Assembly: GCA_910578995.1 (NCBI GenBank)
Contig: CAJTSY010000048.1
Location: 9,579-27,029 of the forward strand
Direction: 5' to 3'
DNA: 17,451 nucleotides
Source: an uncultured Acetatifactor sp.
GTDB lineage: Bacteria > Bacillota > Clostridia > Lachnospirales > Lachnospiraceae
Part shown: positions 6,850-13,384 of the stretch, in pieces
How positions within the stretch are numbered: position 1 is the stretch's first letter
Layout of the letters: each line of letters begins with the position of its first letter
Program-made: the position numbers and the translations under genes
The notes under the pieces: model-generated
Databases searched by the model: none
Seen by the model: only the letters and a program-made list of their open reading frames with translations
Told to the model about the DNA's origin: nothing

Positions 6850-7982
6850 AGGGAGGAGCCGCTGCAGCGTCCGGAACAGAAGCGGGCGCGGGGCGGGAAA
6901 TCGGCGGTAAACCTGAGGATAGTGCGCCCGGAAACCGGGATGTTGAGAGTATAGCGCCGGAGAACATGAATGAAGGGAGTACAGCGTCAGAGAACATGAA
7001 TGGCGGGAGTACAGCGCCGGAGAGCATGATGAATGGCGGGAGTACAGCACCGGAGAGCATGAATGGCGGAAGTACAGCGCCACAGAACGGAGGCAGGGAG
7101 AAAGCAGCGGCATCAGGCGGCGCATCCGGCCCCCGGATTTCCAGGCAGCGGATGTTTCAGCTTGCGGCGGCAGTGCTGTTTAACGGCTACGCGGCGGGCT
7201 TTCATAAGGGAAAGATTTTCACGGGAAAAAGCAAGGCAGTGTGCGTCCCGGTGCTGAACTGCTATTCCTGTCCAGGAGCCCTGGGCGCCTGCCCCATCGG
7301 CGCACTCCAGACGGCTCTGGGAGGCATCAGGCACCATTTTCCCTTTTACGTGCTGGGGATGCTGATGCTTTTCGGCATTGTTCTCGGGCGGGTGATCTGC
7401 GGCCTGCTGTGCCCCTTTGGCCTGGTGCAGGATCTGCTGCATAAAATTCCGCTTCCCAAGTGGAAGGTTCCCAGGAAAATCGATAAACCGGCCAGATATA
7501 TCAAATATGCCGTTCTGGCAGTGCTTGTCATCCTGCTTCCGGCTTTTGCAGTGACGGAAAGCGGGGTGACGCCGCCTTATTTCTGCCAGTACATTTGTCC
7601 TGCGGGAACTTTGGAGGGTGGTATTCCCCTCTTGCTTGCGGATTCCGGGCTGAGGCAGGTGGCAGGAGCATTGTTTCAATGGAAACTGGCGGTGCTTGCG
7701 GCGGTACTTCTGGCTTCTGTGGTAATCCATCGTCCCTTTTGCCGCTACCTCTGCCCTTTGGGTGCGTTCTATTCCCTGTTTAACCGGTTCAGCTTTTATC
7801 AGATGAACCTGGATTCTTCCCGGTGCGTGGGCTGCGGGCAGTGCGAAAAGGTCTGCCCCATGGCTGTGGAGGTGACCAGGGACTGCAACGGGCCGGAGTG
7901 TATCCGCTGCGGAAAATGTAAGGAGGTGTGCCCCGTACAGGCCATATCCTGCGGATTTGTGCGCAGGGAAGGGAAGGCATAG
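6822..7982 (+). CDS. membrane 4Fe-4S protein, NapH/Fer4_5 type
   Basis: Polytopic electron-transfer protein. With the 6822 start it has 386 residues. The core begins near 7130 (RQRMFQLAAAVLFNGY) and shows the family's paired cysteine motifs: CYSCPGALGACPIG, then ICGLLCPFGLVQD, then CQYICPAGT, then FCRYLCPLGAFYS. The C-terminus carries two ferredoxin 4Fe-4S motifs (CVGCGQCEKVCP and CIRCGKCKEVCP). Four or five hydrophobic segments lie between. It should carry electrons from cytosolic donors across the membrane. The start is uncertain. ATG 6822 overlaps the CXXC gene and suggests coupling but has a weak SD; ATG 6966, others inside the repeats, and 7152 are alternatives. An open frame back to 6558 only reads through the CXXC gene. 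The N-terminal 100 residues are low-complexity and atypical for the family. Confidence 0.85.
   Translation: MPGMHRNRVKGGAAAASGTEAGAGREIGGKPEDSAPGNRDVESIAPENMNEGSTASENMNGGSTAPESMMNGGSTAPESMNGGSTAPQNGGREKAAASGGASGPRISRQRMFQLAAAVLFNGYAAGFHKGKIFTGKSKAVCVPVLNCYSCPGALGACPIGALQTALGGIRHHFPFYVLGMLMLFGIVLGRVICGLLCPFGLVQDLLHKIPLPKWKVPRKIDKPARYIKYAVLAVLVILLPAFAVTESGVTPPYFCQYICPAGTLEGGIPLLLADSGLRQVAGALFQWKLAVLAAVLLASVVIHRPFCRYLCPLGAFYSLFNRFSFYQMNLDSSRCVGCGQCEKVCPMAVEVTRDCNGPECIRCGKCKEVCPVQAISCGFVRREGKA
6954..7076 (+). repeat. 30-bp in-frame minisatellite
   Basis: Four tandem units of 30, 30, 33 and 30 bp encode a Pro/Ser-Glu-Asn/Ser-Met-Asn-Gly-Gly-Ser-Thr-Ala decapeptide. The third unit has one extra Met codon, and a partial fifth unit follows. 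Every unit length is a multiple of 3, so copy-number changes keep the frame. Each unit carries an in-frame ATG, preceded by GGAG in units 1, 3 and 4. Confidence 0.85.
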
Positions 7983-8000
7983 ACCGAAACGCTTCTGCAC

Positions 8001-8041
8001 AGAGTTCCGGCGGCGCTGCGGTGGCTTTGCCCGGGAACTCT
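8001..8041 (+). other. GC-rich hairpin between operons
   Basis: AGAGTTCC (8001-8008) pairs with GGAACTCT (8034-8041), and the stem can extend through GGC/GCC with one bulge. No T-run follows, so it is at best an inefficient terminator or an RNA-stabilising structure after the redox operon. Confidence 0.4.
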
Positions 8042-8161
8042 GACACGGCAGACGGAAGTTCAGACAGGTAAGCCGTTTGGCGAAATGTAATCAGGACAGA
8101 TGATGCAAAGAACAATGCAATGGTGCAGTGGCATAGGATACTGAATAAGGAGAACGAAAAG

Positions 8162-8902
8162 ATGAACAGGCCAAAGATGATTCTGTTTGATTACGGGCAG
8201 ACTTTAATAGACCAGGGAAGGTTTGACGGCGTGAAAGGTACGGCGGCTGTTCTGGAATACGCTGTCCGCAATAAGTATCACCGCACGGCGGAAGAGGTGC
8301 AGGCAGCGGCGGAGGAGATCAACGAATTTCTGGGCAGGAAAAAAAGAGAGAAAAGACATTTGGTTCAGGTAGAGGTGCCTAACCGCATGTTTACATCTTA
8401 TCTCTATGAGTCCCAGGGGATTGAGCTGCCGTTGTCGCCGGAGGAAGTGGACAGGGTGTTCTGGGACGGGGCCACGCCCGGGCGCAGAGCCACGGAGGGG
8501 ATAGGTGATTTCCTGGATTTCCTGCGGGAACAGGGAATCCGGACCGGGGTGGTGAGCAACCTGGCGTTTTGCGGGAAAGCCCTGAAGGACAGGATTGACG
8601 ACATGGTTCCGGGGCACAGGTTTGAATTTATCCTGGCAACCAGTGAATATCTCTTCCGGAAGCCGAACAGGCGGATTTTTGATCTGGCCCTGGAGCGGGC
8701 CGGGCTGTCTGCGGAGGAGGTCTGGTATGTGGGGGATGACTATGAGTGCGATGTACTGGGGGCGCGGAATGCAGGGATATACCCGGTCTGGTACCTGGGG
8801 GCAATCGATGTGCCCTATACCAGGCAGGAGGGCGTGCTTATGGTGGAGAACTGGGGGGAGCTGAAAGGGGTTTTGCAGGAGGTAAAAAGTGAGAGTTATT
8901 AA
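8162..8902 (+). CDS. HAD-superfamily hydrolase
   Basis: A 246-residue cytosolic phosphatase-like enzyme of HAD subfamily I with a helical cap (about residues 15-110). Motif I is ILFDYGQTLID, with the nucleophile Asp but Gly where most phosphatases have the second Asp. Motif II is GVVSNLA, motif III the Lys in FRKPNRRIF, and motif IV VGDDYECDVLGARNAG. The altered motif I is, from memory, seen in other clostridial HAD proteins, and it may alter the general acid step. The start was chosen at AAGGAG plus 9 nt; an ATG at 8120 lies upstream without an SD. Its end overlaps the next gene by 14 nt, so the two are translationally coupled. The substrate is not predictable. Confidence 0.85.
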   Translation: MNRPKMILFDYGQTLIDQGRFDGVKGTAAVLEYAVRNKYHRTAEEVQAAAEEINEFLGRKKREKRHLVQVEVPNRMFTSYLYESQGIELPLSPEEVDRVFWDGATPGRRATEGIGDFLDFLREQGIRTGVVSNLAFCGKALKDRIDDMVPGHRFEFILATSEYLFRKPNRRIFDLALERAGLSAEEVWYVGDDYECDVLGARNAGIYPVWYLGAIDVPYTRQEGVLMVENWGELKGVLQEVKSESY

Positions 8903-9722
8903 TTTAATTGAAAACACACCGGGCACGGCGGATTGTCTGTGTGAGCATGGGCTTAGCTTTTACATAGAGACGAAAAATCATAAGCTTCTGGCAGACACCG
9001 GGGCTTCCGATGCCTTTCTCGCAAATGCGGAGCATCTGGGCATTGATTTAAAGCAGGTGGACACGGTGGTGTTAAGCCATGGCCATTATGACCATGGGGG
9101 CGGACTTGCGGCCTTTGCCCGGCTGAATCCGGAGGCGCGGATTTGGATGCACCGCGTGGCAGGGGAAGCCTATTATCACAGGAATGCGGCGATGGAAAAA
9201 TACATCGGCATTTCACGGGAAGCGAAGTCCCTTCCGGGGATAGAATGGGTGGAAGGGGACCTGCGTATCGATGAGGAGCTCTTCCTGTTCGGCCATGTGA
9301 CAGGGAGGAGGCTGTGGCCCCAGGGAAACCGCGAACTGATGCGGAAGACGGGGGAAAACTTTGAACAGGACGAATTTCTTCACGAACAGTACCTGGTAGT
9401 GGAGCAAGAGGGAAAAAGGGTTCTGGTCTCCGGCTGCGCCCACAACGGGATCCTGAATATCCTGGACAGATACCGGGAGATTTTCGGGGACGCGCCGGAT
9501 GCGGTGATCAGCGGCTTCCATATGAGCAGGAAAACAGGTTACGGGGAAGCGGAGCTTAATCTGATACGGGAAACCGCCCGGGAACTGAAGACTCTGGACA
9601 CCAGGTTTTATACAGGGCACTGTACCGGGGAACTTCCCTTTCAGGTGATGAAGGAGTTTATGGGGGAACAGCTGCAGTATGTGCACAGCGGGGAGGAAAT
9701 CTGCCTGGATGACCTGTTTTAA
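8889..9722 (+). CDS. MBL-fold metallohydrolase
   Basis: A 277-residue protein of the metallo-beta-lactamase fold, close to the COG1237 group (RFA-P synthase-like dihydropterin/aminobenzene enzymes). The metal-binding motif is LSHGHYDHGGG (His64, His66, Asp68, His69). Later ligands are probably in VSGCAHNGILNI, ISGFHM and FYTGHCTGE. The start codon is GTG at 8889, fixed by AGGAGG 6 nt upstream inside the HAD gene. No signal peptide is seen, so it is probably cytosolic. The exact reaction is unknown; in this group the annotated methanopterin-related role is often not transferable to Firmicutes. Confidence 0.88.
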   Translation: MRVINLIENTPGTADCLCEHGLSFYIETKNHKLLADTGASDAFLANAEHLGIDLKQVDTVVLSHGHYDHGGGLAAFARLNPEARIWMHRVAGEAYYHRNAAMEKYIGISREAKSLPGIEWVEGDLRIDEELFLFGHVTGRRLWPQGNRELMRKTGENFEQDEFLHEQYLVVEQEGKRVLVSGCAHNGILNILDRYREIFGDAPDAVISGFHMSRKTGYGEAELNLIRETARELKTLDTRFYTGHCTGELPFQVMKEFMGEQLQYVHSGEEICLDDLF

Positions 9723-9772
9723 ATGTAAAAGTCGTTATCCCATTGCGTTCCTCCCGGGAACCGGAAAGCCGG

Positions 9773-10384
9773 CTACCGTATTTTCCTTGCAATGATACGT
9801 TCGTAGGCATGTTCGTGTCGGATTCCGCCGGGGTGGGTATCGGAGAAGGTTCCTTCCTGATGGTGGACGAGTTCCCAGTCCCTGTATTTTTCCGGCAATT
9901 CTCCCACTTTGAAAAGGCTGTGGGTAAAGGGGGCGTTGTCCGGCGTGGCAGGCAGCCTGTCGGTGAAAATGCCGATTACATTGTAGCCTCCGACTTTGGT
10001 GGAGCTGCGCATTTTATCTATGAAGATATCTCTGTCTTCCTTTGGCGGCAGGTGAAGGACGCCGTGGGAAAGGATGATGTCATAATCTTTTTCGAAGACA
10101 TAGTTTTCCAGGGCACAGCAGAAGAAATTGACTTTGACGCCGGAAGCGCGGGCGATGCCGCATGCCTTGGCGATTCCGGCGGCGGACAGGTCAAAGGCAT
10201 CCACGGAATGCCCCAGTTTTGCCAGGAAGACGGCATTCCTCCCTTCTCCGCAGCCAACATCCAATACGGAGGCATTGGGCGGAAAAATCGGGTAAAATTC
10301 CTTTATATTCACAGTGGGTTCTTTGGTGAAGGTGGAAACGGCGGTGTCGGCATAGGTTTGTTCCCAGAATGGCTGATTTGGCAT
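9773..10384 (-). CDS. SAM-dependent methyltransferase, TehB-like
   Basis: A 203-residue class I methyltransferase. The SAM-binding motif I is VLDVGCGEGRNAVFLA (residues 40-55), followed by the acidic end of strand 2 (DAFDLS) and the motif IV region DIILSHGVLHLPP. The size and motifs resemble TehB-type thiol/metalloid methyltransferases; the substrate is unknown. AGGAGA lies 6 nt before the ATG, and a good promoter lies in the 54-nt gap to its upstream neighbour, so it is transcribed on its own. It is a clear paralogue of the protein encoded at 10439-11161. It converges on the MBL-fold gene across 50 nt; short GC hairpins there have only weak T-runs. Confidence 0.88.
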   Translation of the reverse strand: MPNQPFWEQTYADTAVSTFTKEPTVNIKEFYPIFPPNASVLDVGCGEGRNAVFLAKLGHSVDAFDLSAAGIAKACGIARASGVKVNFFCCALENYVFEKDYDIILSHGVLHLPPKEDRDIFIDKMRSSTKVGGYNVIGIFTDRLPATPDNAPFTHSLFKVGELPEKYRDWELVHHQEGTFSDTHPGGIRHEHAYERIIARKIR

Positions 10385-10406
10385 GGCGGTTCTCCTGTCT
10401 GTTGTA

Positions 10407-10434
10407 ATTATAAACTTAACTCCCGGTTTGTTAA
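10407..10434 (-). promoter_or_regulatory. sigma-A promoter for the TehB-like gene
   Basis: On the minus strand TTAACA (10434-10429), a 16-nt spacer and a perfect TATAAT (10412-10407) precede the 9773-10384 gene. The leader would be about 20 nt. Confidence 0.65.
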
Positions 10435-10438
10435 AATG

Positions 10439-11161
10439 TTATCGGCAGTCCGGCGCTGTCTTCTGTGCAATTAACGTATCCATACAGTGCTTGTGCGGCA
10501 CGCCGCCGCTGCTGCAGTCAAAGACTTCTTCCCGGCAGGTATGGAACAGCCAGTCGTGATAATAGCCGAACAGTTCCCCCGAGTACCAGGGATGGCGCAG
10601 TTTTTCGTCCTCCGGATTGTCCCAGGAACGGGTGATGAAGGGCTTGCGGACAAATACGTTCATGGCGTTGATGCCGCCTGCGGCTGTATGTGCCTTCAGA
10701 TTATCGCAGAGCTCCCTTCGCCTGGGCTGCGGAATAAAATGGAGCACGCCGCTGCTGAAAATGATATCGTATTCGGAATCCGGATTGTAGTCAAATAGGT
10801 CAGCCTTGAAAAAACGCACATCCACATGGTTGTGCTCCGCGAGGTGTTTGGCCTTTTCGATGCCCTGTGAGGATAAGTCAAAGGCAGTCACAGCATAGCC
10901 GCATTTTGCCAGAAATACGGCATCTTTTCCCTCGCCGCAGCCCATGTCCAGCACGCGGTAGGGTTTTATGGGGGGCAGGAGCTTCATGATGTCGTAGCAG
11001 ATTCGGTTCGGCAGAAGCCCCCAGTAATAGTCTTCCGTATCGTATCGTTTGTCATAATCCGTTATTACGCTTCTGTAGCCAAGCAGGGCGTCCACGGTGG
11101 TGTGGAGCTCGGCGGCCAGTTTTGGAAGCATTTCGATGTCAGGGTAGGCGGTGCCCGTTTC
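10439..11161 (-). pseudogene. XRE-HTH/SAM methyltransferase, 5' end removed by element insertion
   Basis: The frame is open upstream of the first ATG (11131). It reads ETGTAYPDIEMLPKLAAEL then TTVDALLGY, the last helices of an XRE-type helix-turn-helix. A complete methyltransferase domain follows (VLDMGCGEGKDAVFLA, then DIIFSSGVLHFIP). The homologous sequence breaks just before the Glu codon: the usual Ser-Lys-Trp is replaced by Leu-Arg, then a stop at about 11171. The natural product would be a DNA-binding regulator fused to a TehB-like methyltransferase. About 45 N-terminal residues are missing and should lie beyond the far end of the element. The methyltransferase part could still be made from ATG 11131, but no ribosome site is evident. 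Confidence 0.8.
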
Positions 11162-11170
11162 CCTTAATTA
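11155..11170. other. left attachment junction of the mobile element
   Basis: Homology to XRE-type proteins stops at the GGGAAACG of the minus strand (11163-11156), and AT-rich element sequence begins beside it. The recombinase gene ends 36 nt further in. A GA dinucleotide at 11161/11160 (minus) fits the core recalled for TnpX-type serine recombinases. The exact crossover is inferred. Confidence 0.5.
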
Positions 11171-11198
11171 AAGATATTGTTGGGTAAAAAAAGAAAGG

Positions 11199-12821
11199 TC
11201 AGTCGATTTTGCCGATGAAGCGGTAGTAGATTTCTACTTCCTGCTCACGACTTCCGTCCTCGCCCTTGACAGCTTCGTGGACGGTTATTTTTTCAATTAG
11301 AGTGTTCAGAAGTTCGGCGGTCAGCTCCACAGGGTTGACATACTGTTTCATTAGGGCAATCCACTTTTCAGCATCCGCTGCGGTCTGTACGGCGGCTTCC
11401 ATCATTTCGTGAAGCTGTCTTATTTTTGTTTCAAGCTCCTTTTGCTCGTTCTGGTACTTCTCGGACAGCATATTGAAATTATACTCGGTTATGCGTCCGG
11501 CAGACCAGTCCTCATACATTTTAGCAAACAGCCCGTCAACCTCGGCTTTACGCTTTTCCGCCTTTTTCAGCTCCGCAGCCTGCTTTTTCTTCGCAGAGTT
11601 TCTTTCTCTGTCGCTGGCATTGAGCAGCCGTTTCAGCAGCTTGTCCTCGTCTTTCTGTGCCAACATAGACCAGTATTGCAGTCTTGCAAGCACATAGGCA
11701 TACAGTACATCATAACGGATATAGTGCATGGAACACTGGCGTAATCCCTGTCCGTTCTTGCTGCAATGGTAGTACCCGTATGGGTTCTTATTCTGCTTGT
11801 TTTCCCCATAGGCTAAAGACCATCCGCAGTCTGCACATTTTATCAATCCTGCGAAAATCTGTGTTGTACCATTTCTGCGTTTCCTGCGTCTGCTTGCAAT
11901 CAGCTCCTGAACTTTTTGGAACACTTCTTCGGAAATGATGGCTTCGTGGGTATTTTCCACACGATACCATTCTTCCTGCGGCTTCCGCACTTTTTTCTTG
12001 TTCTTGAATGAAATGTTGCTCTGCTTGTTGTGAACGCTGTGACCGATGTAAGTTTCCTCTTTCAAAATGCTCTTGACCTGTGCAATCGTCCACGCATAGG
12101 CTTTTTCTGCGGGCGCACCGGCGTAGATATTGGCGAAAGTCCCATATCTTTCATAGTTCAGTCAGCCGGGGGTAGGTACTTTTTCTTCCACCAGAATCCG
12201 TGTAATGCTGGCGGCACCCCTCCCGTGTACGGCAAGGTCAAAAATCTTTTCTACAATCCAGCGTGTTTCCGGGTCGATCAGAAGATGACCTTTTTTGTCC
12301 GGGTCTTTTACATAGCCCAGCGGTGCATAGGCTCCATAGTGTGCGCCATTGGCAAATCTTGTGTGCATGGCAGCCTTGACCTTTTTGCTGGTCTGTCGGG
12401 CGTGCATTTCATTCAGGATGTTTAAGAACGGTGCAAGCTCGCTTTCTCCGTTGATGGTGTCCACATTGTCATTGATGGCAATGTAGCGTACTCCCTTGCT
12501 GGGGAAATAGATTTCCGTGTACTGACCGGTCAGGATATAGTTTCTTCCCAGACGGGATAAGTCCTTTGTGACAACGCAGTTGATTTTCCCGTCCTCGATG
12601 TCATCAATCATCCTTTGGAAACTTGGACGCTCGAAATTTGTCCCACTCCATCCGTCGTCAATGTACTCGTCTACAACGGTCAGCCCATGCTCTGCGGCAT
12701 ACTGCCTAAGCATCATGCGCTGGGTCTGGATGCTGCCGCTTTCTCCCTGCAATTCATCGTCACGGCTCAATCTCAAATAAAGTGCGGTGTTATAAATCGT
12801 TGTATTGTATGGTTGTTTCAC
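11199..12821 (-). pseudogene. large serine recombinase (TnpX/TndX-like) with an in-frame TGA
   Basis: The frame spans 541 codons from GTG 12821 (SD AAGGAGG about 10 nt upstream) to TGA 11199. It is interrupted by TGA at 12164-12162, residue 220. The frame is unchanged across the stop and homologous sequence continues at once (LNYERYGTFANIYAGAP), where relatives have Trp, so one G-to-A change in TGG explains it. Domains in order: resolvase catalytic domain (ALYLRLSRDD, nucleophile Ser19; DDGWSGTNFERP; KDLSRLGRN), recombinase domain, zinc ribbon (CADCGWSLAYGE with a later pair of cysteines), a long coiled coil (about residues 390-450) and a C-terminal DUF4368. The truncated 219-residue product keeps the catalytic core but loses DNA binding and the coiled coil, so it should not integrate DNA. 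Confidence 0.88.
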
Positions 12822-12840
12822 GGTTAAAAATCCTCCTTCT

Positions 12841-12899
12841 AAAAGAAACAACCCACGCTTATACAATACTCGCTGGTACAAGTATATCATAAGCGTGGG
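12841..12899 (-). terminator. terminator-like hairpin before the recombinase
   Basis: The 11-bp perfect inverted repeat CCCACGCTTAT (12852-12862) / ATAAGCGTGGG (12889-12899) has a 26-nt loop. On the minus strand it is followed by a T-rich tail (TTGTTTCTTTT), 1 nt before the AAGAAGGAGG ribosome site. It could end the TnpW transcript or attenuate recombinase expression. Confidence 0.6.
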
Positions 12900-12928
12900 C
12901 TGATTGACAGTCGTTATTCCGTATTTTT

Positions 12929-13114
12929 TCAGGAAGCGGCGGCAGCGTGCTGGATCACATCTTCCAGCAGGCTGTCAAGCGGCTTCCCATCCTGTGCGAA
13001 ATGCTCCGATACCTTGATACGGACTTTCCCCATGACAAAATACTGGGTGCCGTCTTTTTCGGTAAGCAGGGTGCCGCTGTTTTTGTTATTGCTCTCGTTT
13101 TTGCTTTTTGCCAT
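12929..13114 (-). CDS. tnpW: TnpW-family transposon protein
   Basis: A 61-residue protein. The N-terminus is Lys/Asn-rich (AKSKNESNNKNS). The conserved block is GTQYFVMGKVRIKVSEHFAQ, then PLDSLLEDVIQHA, matching the small TnpW family found beside large serine recombinases in clostridial elements. The function is unknown. The ATG follows GGAGG at 9 nt. It lies between the recombinase and the helicase, with terminator-like hairpins on both sides. It may act as an accessory or regulatory factor for excision (inference). Confidence 0.8.
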   Translation of the reverse strand: MAKSKNESNNKNSGTLLTEKDGTQYFVMGKVRIKVSEHFAQDGKPLDSLLEDVIQHAAAAS

Positions 13115-13130
13115 AGGCAGTTACCTCCAT

Positions 13131-13164
13131 AAATGAAATATGCCCGACAAGGGAATGTCAGGCA
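13131..13164 (-). terminator. terminator-like hairpin before tnpW
   Basis: On the minus strand TGCCTGACA pairs over 9 bp (one G-U) with TGTCGGGCA across a 6-nt loop (stem 13141-13164). A TATTTCATTT tail precedes the tnpW ribosome site. Confidence 0.5.
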
Positions 13165-13190
13165 GGTGTACAGCCGCAGACTGTCTCCAT

Positions 13191-13375
13191 GTCAACCGAA
13201 CCGTGTCAACCGGCAGAAAAGACTTTGAAAACAATCCATAGGTGCTCTATGATTACTTTTTACTTTTTCTTTGATTTCTTGGTTGACATGGTTGACAAAG
13301 GAGAGAAATGCCCCAAATATCAGGCTTTTCCCCGTCAACCGGCTGTCAACCGAAGCGTCAACCAAACTGTTAACC
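13191..13375. repeat. iteron-like GTCAACC cluster
   Basis: Seven exact GTCAACC heptamers and one GTTAACC lie in 185 bp of mostly non-coding DNA. Plus-strand copies begin at 13191, 13205, 13334, 13345, 13357 and 13369 (the last is GTTAACC). Inverted copies begin at 13281 and 13290. The 13334-13369 group is spaced at 11-12 bp, about one helical turn. A further inverted copy at 13459 lies within the end of the helicase gene. This looks like a protein-binding array, possibly a replication origin or regulatory site for the neighbouring primase-helicase genes. Confidence 0.7.
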
Positions 13376-13384
13376 GGCGGCTTT

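Noticed and set aside
7113..8000. 295-codon minus-strand frame opposite the 4Fe-4S gene
   Set aside because: Shadow frame; the cysteine motifs of the plus strand are unambiguous.
9743..10474. 243-codon plus-strand frame over the first methyltransferase
   Set aside because: It is antisense to a gene with clear SAM motifs, a perfect TATAAT and an SD.
12162..12164. Selenocysteine or stop-codon read-through at the recombinase TGA
   Set aside because: Relatives have Trp rather than Cys there, no SECIS-like hairpin is evident after the codon, and a TGG-to-TGA change is simpler.
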